Positions 1-12,996 are shown, counted from the stretch's first letter. The stretch: 64,000 nucleotides of DNA from Membranipora membranacea (GCA_914767715.1 OU612066.1:18140283-18204282), one strand, 5' to 3'. Made by a program: numbers and translations. Notes: generated from the letters alone by a model not told the origin.

Positions 1-343
1 TGCTAGTACTGGATGAAGTCTATATCTATCTATATATCTAAATTTGATTTGATGTAAAAGCTAGGGACATTATAAATAGGCTCAACTTAACCAATAAAAG
101 CCGATAAAAAATACCCACAACATTGAAAACAGAGCACTTATGACAGAATAGCCCTGAACCTAAAGATCTCAGTTTTCAGACAGAGACAGAACTTGCAATT
201 TTAACCCGCATTCTTTTAACCCTGGAGATGAGGTATAAAGGTAGAAATAATACAGGAGATAGGAGAAAGATAATAATATGTAAACAATTAATTGATCAGT
301 GATGTGGAGTCTTTTTGCCTCTTAACATGCGAGTCACACATAC

Positions 344-1485
344 CTGGATACTCGAGCAGTCGATGCAGTCTCGTAGCTGAGATTATTGTTAGAGACTTCT
401 CCAGTCACTCCACACCACAGTACGAATAGAAACTACAAACAATGTATCATAGTCAGTACTTTAAGGGTACTTTAATCAGTTAAAGGGTTCCAAACAATTT
501 CTCATTGATTAATCGCAGACAGTCCCTTCTGCATAGGGAAAAAGACAAAATCTAATTCGGATGATTATTCAGCCAGAATTCTTGTGAAGCATTACTCCCA
601 TCAGGAACTTAAACTCGGCTAAAATAGAATACCACAGAGCAGTTACCTGTTCCTGTTATTATTTAGCCTGTGCTCTAACATCATAACAGCAATGTCTTGG
701 AACCTCCCCTAAACTGAAGTGTTACCAAGCTAAGAGTCAGCAACTACTTTGAGTTTTGCATTGCGTAATGCACAAAGCTGATGGTACCCAGCAAATTATT
801 CACTACCCATTAATGCATTGCTGCAAAACCTTGGTTGCCCTTTCATAAAGTTCTCATCGATTGATAGCAGATTGCACATTATGCATAGGGAAAAAGACCG
901 AATCAATATCGTTTGATTATTCAGTGAGAATTTTTTTTAAACATTTGATCCATCATGTAAAATTATGCTGCTCAAAATCAACTAATATGGAACCACACAC
1001 AGCAGTTTCCTGTTCCTGTTAATTTTAGCCTGTGCTCTATCATTATCACAGCAATGTCTTTGATCCTCCCCTAAACTGAAGTATAACTCAGTCAAGAGTC
1101 AGCAACTACTTTGTGAGATTTGCATTGTGTAACTCCCTGGTCATACACAAAGCTGATGCTGCATAGATCATTCTTTACTACCCATTTATGCATTGCTGCG
1201 AAACCCTGGTTGCCATTTAAGATGCAGTCCATCATAAGTAAACTGATGAGGCTTTGCCAGACCTTGAAATGATGTCATCCTAAACTTGAATTAGTGAAAT
1301 ATAAATTTGATTAATCCTCTGTGCCTTCTATCAGCCACTTTGACTCAGTTGATATTAATGAGATAAATGACTCTAATCAGTCGCACAGTTAGAGCATCTT
1401 ACTTTTGTAAGATAAAAAATGAATGCAATGATAACACAACTACGATAATGCCTACCTGGAAGGTGTTTGCTACACTCCATATCAT
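344..1485 (-). CDS. R0: signal-peptide exons 1-2 of a receptor gene running off the left edge
   Basis: This is the 5' end of another copy of the R receptor family; exons 3-6 would lie left of base 1. Exon 1 is 1456-1485 and encodes MIWSVANTFQ, ending at CAG before GTAGGC. Exon 2 is 344-432, opens after a TTTGTAG acceptor with FLFVLWCGVTGE and ends in phase 2 before GTATGT. Joined in phase 0 they give a good signal peptide: short polar start, hydrophobic core FLFVLWCG, then a polar, Asn-rich mature start. The same two exons recur at R1, R2 and R4, and exon 1 alone at R3. Intron 1 carries a roughly 0.36 kb tandem repeat. Intactness of the rest of the gene cannot be judged here. Confidence 0.75.
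498..1210. repeat. Tandem repeat of about 0.36 kb in R0 intron 1 (two copies)
   Basis: Two diverged copies of one unit, starting near 498 and 853. Each runs through a 'gcatagggaaaaagac' core, 'cctgttcctgtta', 'tagcctgtgctct' and 'acccattaatgcattgctgc'-like blocks. The homologous intron of R2 (26,471-27,530) has about three partial or whole copies, so copy number varies between paralogues. Confidence 0.75.
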
Positions 1486-2097
1486 TCTGATTATTGTTAT
1501 CAAGTCAAATGAAGAAAACTTGCTGTTTCTGTATTGTAGCGGCTTTACACAAAGCGTGTGACAAACGCTATACTCAAAATGCTTGAACAATAGAATCGAT
1601 CGACGTTTTATACAACCTCTAGGCATAATCCTTATCTTTGAGCCACCACAACTCTGCGCATCTTTTGCAAAAACTTACAAAGCCTTCAATCCTCTCTTTA
1701 AATGTAAATATTGTGTTCAAACTAAACTAACGAACTCTGATTGGGCGTCAGCTTCAGTATTACGCTTTTGCCATAAATATATTAGTTTGTGTAAAGGTTG
1801 ATGAATTTTGCATTACTACGTCAATACTTTCATTAGTATGCAAAAAAATCAAGAAGACCCTTGTCCGGTTTCGGGAGAGGATATGATATAGTTTGAGACC
1901 AATCTCCCCGAAGAACAGGTATTTGACACCCATCCAAGGTCTTCAAAGACCCTAGGGCATCTTTTGATAATTGCTGACTGAGAAGACGGATGACTATACT
2001 TCCAGTTGGTTGAATATGGGATTTGAATGAGATTTTAGATATGATTAGATAGATGTGATTTGAGAGACGTGGTGTAAAGTGTTTTACTTTTTAGACC

Positions 2098-2103
2098 TTT
2101 ATT
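2098..2103 (-). promoter_or_regulatory. Polyadenylation signal of S1 (AATAAA on minus strand)
   Basis: AATAAA lies about 36 nt after the S1 stop codon. The same signal follows the stop in S2 (12991-12996), S3 (28675-28680), S4 (37956-37961) and S5 (50215-50220), at about 36-40 nt. This conserved 3' end supports the assigned last exon. Confidence 0.7.
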
Positions 2104-2138
2104 ACAGTCAAACTTGATTTATGGAGAAAAACTGTATC

Positions 2139-5100
2139 TTAATGCCAACAAAACCAAGTATCTCTTTTACACGAATCGGTGGCGGTAAGCCTCAGTTTTG
2201 GAAACCTGTTTCCGAAAGCACAGACTGCACTCTGCTTTCCTCCACCTGTAAATAGAGTAGGCAATGTATTATAAACGATATTACAAATATATTTTAACTT
2301 ATGACATCAATTAGCCCATAAAATGATAATATAAATTGACAAGAATTTTATCAAAAACTTTTCTATCTCCCCCTATCTTTCTATCAGTTTGATGCTATGG
2401 AAGAAATGTATGTTGAGTTTCTGGGTGGTCATAATTGGCCAAGTTCTGTTTTGGTGACGGTTATCGACAACAATACAACAATTACTCTATTTATAGCTTA
2501 CTGTGGTGTTTGATGAGTCTGAATTCTCCAAGTCCACCAACACAGTAGAACTTTCCATAAGGATCATGTATGTTTTGGACCTCAAACACGTTATCATCAC
2601 ACATTGATACAATTGGTAAAGGCTTTTCTCTGCTCGGCTGAAAGAGAATTAAAAAGAAATTTCATGATGTATGGTTTCGGTTATCCAACCCTTTCAAAAC
2701 CATGAATGTATGTATGTATGTACCTTTATGATCTCAGGGTCATTGAGAAATAAAACGCTAGTCTGCCTGCATTAAAAATGATTAATAAAAAATGCTAATG
2801 ACTTAAACTGTTAATGATAATGTTTGAGACCATACTCTCTGAAGAACTGGTGTTTGGCAGGGAATGGATTATTTTGTTTATTCAGTAGATTTGTTAAGTG
2901 AAAAGTGTAAAAAAGTATATAGATGTTTGTAACTAGAATATTCCTTTTGTAGGGCATCACAGCTTGGAGAACAGCACAAAATGTCCGCAAATTTCTTCCC
3001 ATTTTTGATCCATGTTAAAGTTTGGAAGATCCATACCCAATACATGCTTACCGTTGCAATAACCTTGTAACCAGATGGAGCTTCTGTCAATTGACCAAGA
3101 GAGTACATTGAATTTGAATAACCTCCGACCCATATTTCATTGTAAATGTGTATGATAAAGAAAAGTCTGTTATCACCAGGTAGTTCATACATATCAAAGC
3201 TTAAAAATTCATGTCTGCTCTCTAAAATAAGAGTAATTAATGATGTTTAAGGGTCACTGTACAATAATGGATTAGTAGAATAAATCTATGCTCTAGTATG
3301 AAATTGTTTTTGTTACTCCTGTATACTGAACATCAAAATACTTGAATAGTTTCTTCATCCGTATGCCGTCAAATGCGAGTTGATCCCACAAAATTTAAAC
3401 CTCTCAACATTATGTCAATGCTTCATGTGAGGGTTTAAATGAAACTCATCTTACACTGTTTATGAAATTGATCTAGATTTTACTTAATAACGAAAGAAGA
3501 AAACTAAGATTAGATTATAATAAGGACAAATTGACTGCTTTTGGCATTTCAGGCAAGAACAAGACAAGAAGTGATAAATTTTCATGTATTAGTCGATTGG
3601 TGGTGGTCTGTAGTAAAAGGTTGCTAAAAACTTAATTATTTTATTTACCATATCTCGGAGGGTGAGTTTCTGTTAACAATATAAACTCTTTGGATACTTC
3701 ATCGAAGGAGGCTGGGTCACTAGAGTAATCATCATCCCATTTTCGAATCCTTTTGTAGCTTGTTATTCTTTCTTCACGTATTCTTAGTTCAGGACAAGCA
3801 TCGGAGAGGGCTGTCAATATACAGTATAAGTTAAATAACTCAAACTGTGAGAAAAACACTGTCTAGCCTGTTCTTTCTGCAAGCCAAATTACCTCAACCC
3901 ATTGAAATGTCTTGCCTTGTCTCATGATGGGGGGGGGGAGTGGTATGAGACCATAATCACAAGCGAACAGGTGATTGACACCTTAGTTCTCGAAGACCAC
4001 TGGACAATTTTGATTACTACTAATGTTAGAAGGATGAAATTGATCTGAGTTTTGTGGCTTGTGGGTAGGGAGAAGCCAGGGTAAAGCTCCCCCTCATTGA
4101 AAGGCAGTATTCAGTAAATGGCTATTGGATGACTATGAATGAATCAATTTTGGTCCTTAGTTTAAAAACTGCAACAGGAAAAATACTTAGTCATGTTCAT
4201 GGTAAGAATTAACAGCCAGCACTTACATTAATGATTATAACAGATTAATTTTATCTTGCACCAACTAATATTTTAACTTTTGTTATCAAAGCAGGGATTT
4301 AGGGCCTTTTTGCTGTTCTAACAAGAAAATTAAAAATAAATTAATTTAAAACGCATGCTGTCATTGGGTATAGATTTCTCCTTCCAAAAATATGATCTTT
4401 TTCATTTGTAAAATGGTTAATAGCCGATTAAATGCGCAATCATCTATATGTAAATCAATCCAATGAATAATGTCATTTGAAAACACAACATGTACATCAG
4501 TTTAAACATTGTTGCAAACCTGGAATAGAATGTTTCCTCAATACCAACACTATTTGAATAGTGGAGCGGGAAAGCTCTGCAGGTCCTTTCAAACTCACAT
4601 CGGGGAGCAACTATGATGTTCACACCATTTGGCGATCAAGTCATTGGTAATTTTTTTCTATGTTCTACTACCCTTAATTAACAATGAATTCCTTGTCAGC
4701 TTACGCTTATGAGTAAGTGTCCTGGCGCATGGAATCATTTATGGCTAGCATAATAACAGAGCTTTTTGCTAATGATAATGATAATATCATTTGAAAGCGC
4801 AATCTGAAAAAAGGAATATTACTCCTATACCAAGTTGTTGGCATTGGTTGGAAGGGAAAGCCTGCAGGTCCTTTCCATGTCAGTTTAAAGGGACCCCAAT
4901 CACCCAAACATCTGTTTTTTGCGCAACCCTTTCTTGACATTTCTGTTTCTCATCATTTCTATTTGTCATGGTTTGCCGAGGCTTCACCAATCAAATCACT
5001 TGTTTGTACACCTCAAAAACTCACAAGTTTAATATGAACACCATGATGTGGCATTACAAGTAATATGGTGTACTGAAAATAAATCTATGAAGCCATACTG

Positions 5101-5358
5101 TACTATAAGGCTGTTTTCTCAGATTCACACTAGCTTCTAATTATTTACCTGCAGTCTAATATCAAGACAGATCCCGATAATTTTGTTTGTCAGAGACTTT
5201 TTTATAAACTACGATTTGGTAACAATTAACTAACTAATCAGTGCAGGCTTTTTGAACAAGTTTCAAAAGAAATATTCTCACAATTTTTGTATTCAATGAA
5301 TTACATACTTACCTAATATTGCTATATAGTAAAGAAGAAATTCTCTCTTAGAAGGCAT
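2139..5358 (-). CDS. S1: secreted Cys-containing protein of unknown family, five exons, 206 aa
   Basis: Coding exons in order are 5313-5358, 3649-3810, 3052-3221, 2502-2637 and 2139-2245. They sum to 621 nt, with GT-AG junctions and matching phases (1, 1, 0, 1). Exon 1 begins MPSKREFLLYYIAIL, a signal-peptide core; exon 2 opens ALSDACPEL just past the likely cleavage site. Exon 3 holds the most conserved block (DMYELPGDNRLFF ... WVGGYS ... APSGYKVIAT), exon 4 has MCDDNVFE and DPYGKFY, and exon 5 ends DSCKRDTWFCWH. Oddities specific to this copy are a 6-nt in-frame insertion in exon 3 (two extra residues, GGYSNSMYS) and an extra Cys in exon 4 (FYCVGG where the paralogues have FYGVGG or FYGVGS). 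No membrane segment follows the signal, so secretion is likely. I do not recognise the family. R0 starts about 650 bp downstream in the same direction. Confidence 0.8.
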
Positions 5359-5817
5359 TTTAGATAGTGCTATGTGAAGACCTGCTGAACTGGGTTGAAC
5401 CGTTAAAATGTAGCGAGTAGCTCAAATTCAAAGTATCAGTTTTTTTACATAAAGGGTGATAAAAATTCATTGTCCTTTCTTCAGTACATTAGATATGGAG
5501 TTTAAAATAAGGAATATATTAGACTTCAAAGTTTGTTTGGTACTTTTCTTGTTTTAGTATCCTTTGTTAGCTTTTGAGGTGATTAAAAACCAGTTGAGGT
5601 CTGCAGTTTCTGGCAACATCAGATAATTTCTCTCATGTTTTCCACAGGTAGGTGATGCTAATGTTTTAACAAACAGTCGTAAAACTTGAAAAGGAAATGT
5701 CCTTAGTAAAATGGCGCAAATTTTAAATTTTTTTCTAAATGGCTTTTTGATCATTTTCTTGGTGGTTGATGCAGATAGGAAAGTAAACTCTACAGCGCAT
5801 TGATTATATGTTTATTA

Positions 5818-6003
5818 CATGTCTAGAACTACTAATAATCGGTCATACAGAAAAAGCATATCCGATTCACATCACCTCAGTGTTTTAGCCATGAGAGTAA
5901 TGTGAGAATGGCCTGTGGTAAGGATTACAAATTGCCTGCGGTAAGGAGGAATTATTGGAGGCTTAAATATAAGAACTTGTGGACTGACAGATGGGGGCAT
6001 TGC
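5818..6003 (-). pseudogene. Zc copy 1: conserved Pro-rich open frame broken by a nonsense codon
   Basis: This is the paralogue of the open frames at 33553-33738, 42121-42306 and 53993-54178. It reads MPPSVSPQVLIFKPPIIPPYRR and continues to AKTLR, where the TTA (Leu) codon of the other copies is TGA. The frame is otherwise the same to the end. I do not know whether Zc is an exon or a chance open frame in duplicated DNA; the nonsense change in one of four copies leaves both possible. Confidence 0.4.
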
Positions 6004-6862
6004 TTTTTTGCCAGGATTATCTTAACAAAGGGCAGGTGAGCTGTGACCAAGAGGTAGATCTTGTGACGAATGCATAAGTACATTCTGAAGATTAGTTTCT
6101 ATCAACATCTGCATACAACAAGCAGTGGTGGTACCACTCAATATCACGCAGGTCATCAGCTACGAACCACAAATCACGGGTTGTTTATACAATTCTCTGC
6201 TCTCATTTCTCTCGTTATGCCTCCTTGCAGTGGGCTACCAAAATTTAACATAATAGTCTAAATGAGGATAAACAAATAGCGTTAGTATTATTATTATAAT
6301 ATAACAGGTCCTGAAATTCCGATAAAATTGCCCCTCCATGATAACTGAGCTATGAACAACAATAAGAATACACTGCTGCTGCAGCAGCTGCATCTACTAG
6401 CTGGATGTACAGTGGTAATCAATACCATATAGCAAGTTATGTATGTCTGTATTTTTTCCTTGTTCTTCCTAAAAATCAACAGTGTGATGTACTGCAGTGA
6501 ATTCCATTAGGAAATAAGAGTTAGCAGTAAAATACACGGGAGTCAAACATAAAATTATTAATCAAGAATAGATTGACATGTCATGCATCGTATCTAGAGT
6601 GAACTTTGACGTCACATTGCACCTTAATCAGTTTTTCATCAGTTTTTCGGCAGGTTTCTCTAAAAAGACTCACTGGGAATTTCACACCTAATCTCGACAA
6701 ATGTAATTATTGGCTTTGACGTATTGATGTTGCTTGGGTAGAACTAAACAAGTGTAGAAACAGTGTTTTTTTATATGAATAATTATTAATGCCACCATTC
6801 CTACATTGTAATTTAGTGTTTTCTTACAGAGATTAATGGCAAATTAATTCTTAAAATTAAGC

Positions 6863-6939
6863 TTATTTATGGTTGCGTTTGCACATATTTCGGTGTGGAT
6901 GGAGATTGGCATTGCTCTTTACATGTTGATAATGTGATG
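6863..6939 (-). other. Zb copy 1: His-rich conserved terminal exon candidate
   Basis: After a TTTGCAG acceptor an open frame reads SHYQHVKSNAN ... HRNMCKRNHK and stops. It aligns with frames at 18194-18360, 43484-43614 and 55255-55400 and has the same acceptor phase. The expected upstream exon (Za, clear at 18.4-18.7 kb) was not found here, so it is at best an orphan exon. Confidence 0.3.
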
Positions 6940-9900
6940 CTGCAAACGAGCACTTGCAGCCATCTGAGCACTTTGACTTGTGACAGGATGGTATTCCAAA
7001 TACATAAGAAAAAAAAATCAGTGATTTTCTGATGTTGGGTCCTGTGAAGTAGAAGGTTATGGGTCCTAATAATATGCGAGCAAGAAGAACCAAGATCAGT
7101 TTGCATAGTCAATGTTGTGGTATCATCAGTATCAACCTACTTATTGAGGAGCAGATGATCATGATATAGGGAACTTTAACCATTTCCACGTTTTTCCACA
7201 ATTTCCAATAAATATCAATCTCAACAAGATTAATCCTAATGATCAAATTTATTGTTCATATGTACATGGAGGATAATTCACAGAGTGTGTGAGAGGTACC
7301 AGCTAAGTCTCAATATGTATACGGTTAAATCATGAAGCAGAAAAACAGAAACTGCAAATTTTATAAAATGAAGGAATAAAATATAAATTATAAATTCAAA
7401 TAATAAACCATAATAAGCAAAATAAAATAATAACAAATAGTTAATGATTAAAAATAAAAAAATTCAAAAATTTATTCAGAATAATAAAAAAAAGAATTAT
7501 ACAAAGGCAATTTAGGCAACTTCAATCTGCTTGCAGCGTACATCCCAAAAATATAGTTAATGAGAAAAAAAGATTTGGCATTGAGGTTCTTGAGATCTAG
7601 AGCTCATAGCTCTGATCTTCAATCTTTTATGGATCTTTTGCTAATACAGTAACAGTACTTGTTTGGCGTTCATAATTTGTATGCAGTTTCAACTCCATTT
7701 TATCAGAAATGACAGTCACAAAAATATTTCCGTGTAGATGTGATGCCTGCTTCGTTTCGCTCTCCTCTTTTGCATCAACATCCAGTGTCTCCTTTTGAGC
7801 CAAAACTTCTCTTTGGTCAATGACGTACACATCATGTGCGTACTCCGGAACACCAGATTCAGTAATACAAGTTTGGTTGTCACAGAGCACATACTGATTT
7901 TCAATTTGCTCCTCAGGATGATTTGACATAGTATGGGTCATTTTTTTGAGTGACAGACGGCTTACAATCATATTCTAAGGCCTCAGGTACAGGGAGAAAA
8001 CTGGGGTTATCACAATACGGGTCTTCATTTTGCATGTTTCGCTGTCGAGTAGTTTGGAGGGACAGTCGTGGTCTTGGACGGGGTGGCGTTGCCTGAGGAT
8101 TGACAAAAAAAAGGTAGGGTCTGTTTATTTGCTGATCAAACCTCGGTAGTGACAGCCGTGGTCTGGCACGGCGAGGCGCTACAAGAGGCCTACCATCTTT
8201 TACTGCTGATAATTTTGTTATCGATCCTTCCTTGTAATAGTCACGGACATCAGCATAGCAGTAATCATCAGATTCTGAGGCACCATTCTGAGCTCGATGT
8301 ACCTGTACTGTGGACTCTCTAGACTGTGGTAGAGGAGGAATTGACCTGTCTTTGAAGACTCTTATACAGTCAGACCTTTCCACACCTGTTTCAGCTCTAC
8401 TCTCTTCAATGCCGGTCACTCCTTCATCTTCTGTTTCCCTGTTATATGAGCTCAGCTCCACTTCTGAAAACATTGACAAAGTGAGTTAGTGCTTTGTTGA
8501 CTATGTGGTGACTTTGTGAACTTTTTAATCATCAGCCCATTAGTGTGTTGGCGACTTATAATATAAATCGCGCTCACCCTAAGGTGCCGATGAATAATTA
8601 TTTTTATGATTAATATTTTCGCAGATTTGTCCTCCCATACCTATGAAAAGATGACTTCTTATCATGAATGAAACCTTGTGGTTACATTTCATCCTAGTGT
8701 TTAGCGCCCTTTGTTTGTAAATTCATCGCGTGGATTTGGAATACTCTTCATGAAAACAACAAATATATATGTCGTCAACCACCGGTATGTCAATTACATG
8801 CAACTACTATTGATAAAAAACCAAAGCATCGTCATTCTATAATTGACTTTCCATTGCTATCACCATGCGCAAAGTTGATATTACATATTCAGGGTAGAAT
8901 TTCAAAACACTTAGTTGGTATACAAGTCAATATAAGAATATTACCACACATTTACTGTAACCAACCTTCAAAAGTACTGACAGAGTCGGAGGGATTCCTG
9001 TGTGTCCTCTGAGTTGCCTTATTTAAAGTTCGTCTTTTCATGTTTCTAGCGCGGAGGCAGAAAACAGTCAGGGCTATTCCCGATAAACAGATTATCACTG
9101 ATCCTACAGCACTCCCAACTATGACACCTGAAAACACAATGACACATGTAAGTTCATATTACTATTAGCTGTTCTATGATTTATCAGTTCGCATATCATC
9201 AAATTGCCTGATGATGATTGTCAAATTTTTAACCATCATGCAATACTAACCTGGATTTGTATTTTCCCATTTCCAACAATAAATGGAATATCATTCTTTT
9301 TTAAGCAATAGAATGGATTGAGACACCGCTTGCCACTTGTCAGAAGATTAAATTTTATACAGCCTAAATAAATGGTGCATCAGAGAATTTATATCACCAT
9401 GCATGGTATAATAAGATATACTACACTTACCTGTGTCTGTGGAGCCTTTGTTTGGAGAGGTACTGGTTGAAATATTAGATACTGTCGAGTTGTCATTATC
9501 ATAGAAAACGCTGACTGCAAAATCAACAATTTCATCAATGAACATAACTCTAATAAATTGATGTTCTCTTCAAAAAAAGCGCAGACACTACTTTCATGAA
9601 ACTTCATATTAGCAAAACTGTTGCAGATTGAAATGAGTTTGCAAAGATATTTATACTAGCATAATTTAAACTGAGTGGATTTTCAACATTTTTTATGATG
9701 TTATAGTACAACTAGCATTTAAAATTTTCAGGGATTTTCCCTTGAATTCTCCCTGCATTATATGCTTGCTTAAAAATTCAAAAAAAGACTCAACTTCTGT
9801 AACAATGACTTACCATTATACTCGAGGGTGATAATCTGACCTTGTCCTCTTTCAATAGCGTACAAGTTTTTTCCTCTGGTTTGATAATCGGCCAAAACTG

Positions 9901-11311
9901 GTACAAGCAAGTTCTGTTTCTGGTCACACTCAGTATGATTGCAGGGCAAACTGGTCACTCCCTCTGCTACCATGGTGTAGTCTCCAGTATCTGTGTTGAC
10001 AAGAAGCATCTGTTGGGCTTTGGTTACACAGAGCAGTGCCTTTTCACCAACACTAACAGCTCGCAAAATTATACCAGGATTGCCATTTAGACCGACATGG
10101 GTGATCTCTGATCTCAAAAAGTCCACTTGACTGACTGTAACGTTTGTGTTGCCTTGAATTGTAAACGCCCCGGAGAAATTATAGTTTAATGCCATCGCAG
10201 ATATGTTTCCAAAAGAGCTCATGAGATGGAATGGGGTAGTTGAGAAGTTATCAGAGAGGTTAACTTGGTAGATTGTTGAGGCAGCAGTGTAGTATGCAAG
10301 ATTACTGGCAGAATCTACAGAAGTTGGTCCAAAAGGAATCGATTCAAGGTGACTGCAGTTTAACGTTGTTTGATTTGGTTGGTTGTCGAAGATTCGGGTA
10401 AGTTGATTGTTTTGTTGTCCTTCTCTCCAGTGAAATGAATCTTCACTGCCGTTTCTTCTCGGACAAGAAATGATTCCTTGCCAATCTGTTGGAAGCTTTC
10501 GATTTCTTCATTGGTTGTCAGGATCCACCTTGACTTTTGTTGTGTTTTGCTCCTACTGTAAATTTCTGTACCCAGTGAGAAGTAGAACTTGGCATCAAAA
10601 TATCTGTCCGGCTGAATTGCTTTGATGCGCCTGAATTCTGTCAAGTTAACATCCGATTTGTGGGTAACTTCAAGGTTCAGAATCATGCTGAAAAGTTACA
10701 AAGATTACTTGAATAATTCTCAAAGACCTATGGATTATACAGTAAGGCAGTTACTTAGGACAAATTTATGTAAGATTTGCATGGTGACAAATCCAAAGTT
10801 CCTTCGTGGAAGAATGATTGATGGTGTTAAGATTTGATGGCACAACTCCAACACCTTGCTATGAGAGGAAATGAGATTAAAGTCATTTCTAAAAAAAAAT
10901 TTTGCACTTGATGTGTGTGTTTGTGTGTGAGTTAAGGCTGGTCCAGACGACATTGGGATGTCAAACACAGTATCTGGAAAGATACAAACTTGAAAGATAC
11001 TGTCCCAGACTCGCTTTTATTGCAGGGATTGCATCAATTTCATGTTCATATCGGCTATCCGGGATTACTGTCTGGGAAAATGTGGACCAGCCTTTAAGAT
11101 TGCTATGTGATTCAAGTACACAGGCTGAAATACCTGAAGTACAGCTTCTCTGCATCGAAATATATCATATCACAAATAGCATTATGACTACAAGAGCTCA
11201 GCGCTATTTTGCAGCAAACCCATGACACCATGAACCATCTAAAACCATGGAGTCATTTCTCCTCGATCCCCTATTACTTGCATTTTGTTTAACATTGAGT
11301 CTGAGAACAAG

Positions 11312-11379
11312 TCAGTTATGACAGAATAGCAGTGACATAATATTATTATATTATGTCACTGCTATTCTGTCATAACTGA
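11312..11379. repeat. Perfect 68-bp palindrome (32-bp arms, 4-nt loop) in R1 intron 2
   Basis: Arms 11312-11343 and 11348-11379 are exact reverse complements, with loop TATT. The arm contains 'ttatgacagaatagc', which exists once, not inverted, in the paralogous region near 136-155 and 26,158-26,177. Confidence 0.9.
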
Positions 11380-11690
11380 TAGGTGAACCGACAGGAGAGC
11401 TGGAGACTACAAAATCGTGACCTCAATATATCCCAATAATATTGCTCATTATATACCCTACTTCAGTAGCTATGCCTGGTAAAGCTAGATTAATACTAGA
11501 AATAAACCAACCAACCTGAATAAACTAACTCTGTGGTTTTGGTACATGAGTCAGCATTTTGAAACAGACACAAAGAAACACTGATACGGGTGATTTTACA
11601 TCGCAATTTCAAATCATCGATAGAAATATAAATAACATTGTATAGGCAACTCCAACCTTTTCAGATACAAACCTCTTTGATCAATTTACC

Positions 11691-11717
11691 CAGGGAGTTT
11701 GGTTTTTAAACTCCCTG
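11691..11717. repeat. Short perfect hairpin in R1 intron 2
   Basis: Ten-base arms cagggagttt and aaactccctg surround a 7-nt spacer. The aligned site in R4 (near 48,505) has no such insertion. Confidence 0.7.
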
Positions 11718-12990
11718 ACATACCCCTTGAATCAGTTAAGGGGCAACATATAGTGAGTAACAACCATTTCATCATGACTTGAATAATAACCACCGCCGAG
11801 GTCATCATCAGTTTATAAACCAACTTCATTTATTGAAGGTCATGAGGATTAGGGTCAAGATAATACAAGAGATAGGAGAAAGTTAATGCGTTAAATATTC
11901 ATCAATCAGTTACACAGAGTCGGTTTGAAGTCAAAAGCAAGTTACATACTGGGATACTCGAGCCGTCGATGCAGTTTTGTAGTTGAGACTATTGTTAGAG
12001 GCTTCTCCAGTCAATCCACACCACAATACGAGTAGGAACTACAAACAATACATAATAGTAAGTTAATCAGTTTTATTGACTTAGTAAGTTAATCTTAGAA
12101 GAAAGAACATAAGTAATTATTATAAACATATGTAAACACTAAGTTTGTGAAACAAAAATAAGGATTGGTATTATGCCAAAAGGGTTAAAAAAAATTATAT
12201 GCAATCCAACATAGAATGAACTGAATGAAGCTTGGTCAGTCCAGTTATCCAAAATTGGAATAAGTAAGTTTTAATCAGATTAATCCGCTGCGCCTTCTAT
12301 CAGCCATTTGAGACTTTGATTGAGTTGATATTAATGAGTTGATGAATTAATCTAATCAATCACACAGTTAGAGCAAGGAACAACAGCGTTACTCATTGGT
12401 TAGAGCATCTCACTTTTGTCAGATGTAAACATAAATGCAATGATAACACAACTACAATAATGCCTACCTGGATGATGTTTGCTACATTCCGTACCATTCT
12501 GCTAATTCTTACTGTCAAGGAAGTCGAACTAAGAAAAGCCTGTCGAGGCAACTTTACGTGAACCATGTAACAAAAGCTATACTCAAAATGCTCAAACAAT
12601 AGAATCAATCAACGTTTTATACCACCTCTAGGCATGATCCTAATGTTTGAGCCACCACAACTCTGCTCATTTTTTTGCAAGAACTTATAAAGCCTTCAAT
12701 CCTCTCTTTAAATGTTAATATTGTGTTCAAACTAAAATGAAGAACTCTGATTGGGCCTCAGCTTAAGTATTACGCTTTTGACATAACTATATTAGTTTGT
12801 GTAAAGGTTGGTGGACTTTACATCACTACGTCAATACTTTCATTAGTATGCAGTAAAAAAAGCAATACCCTTTTCTTGTCTTTGGAGAGGATATATGATA
12901 TCGTTTGAGACCAAAGTCTCTAAGAACAGGTATAGTATAGGATGACTATGTCCAAAACAGTATAGTTGTCAGTCAAGTGTGATTTGAACC

Positions 12991-12996
12991 TTTATT
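12991..12996 (-). promoter_or_regulatory. Polyadenylation signal of S2
   Basis: AATAAA on the minus strand, 40 nt past the S2 stop codon and conserved in all five S genes. Confidence 0.65.

Larger units (their letters stand above)
5359..7596. other. Intergenic segment between R1 3' end and S1, with Z-module remnants
   Basis: No complete gene. The stretch holds two pieces of the Z module (5818-6003 and 6863-6939, listed separately), the S1 5' flank, and AT-rich DNA at 7,270-7,596 with nothing recognisable. It is near-identical by eye to parts of 33,100-34,260 and 42,000-44,200. Confidence 0.5.
7597..12497 (-). pseudogene. R1: receptor family copy with two frame-breaking deletions
   Basis: All six R exons are recognisable: 12468-12497 (MVRNVANIIQ), 11950-12038 (FLLVLWCGLTGE), 9814-10687 (ectodomain), 9431-9514, 8966-9127 (membrane helix, GVIVGSAVGSVIICLSG) and 8463 down to about 7597 (tail). 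Against intact R4, exon 3 lacks 4 nt near 10,387-10,392 and shifts frame after NLPESS; the correct frame resumes as an open frame below 10,222. In the tail exon about 107 nt are missing at the DPYYV site, giving DPYYVKSS then stop at 7913; the rest of the tail is still legible to 7597 in another frame. The SH3-type motif is degraded here (RSIPPLP). It could make only a short ectodomain fragment unless the exon 3 shift is an assembly error. It lies about 0.5 kb downstream of S2. Confidence 0.75.

Noticed and set aside
1399-1626. 75-codon minus-strand open frame read through R0 exon 1
   Set aside because: The conserved part ends at the CAG|GTAGGC donor; the rest is intron and upstream sequence that differs between copies.
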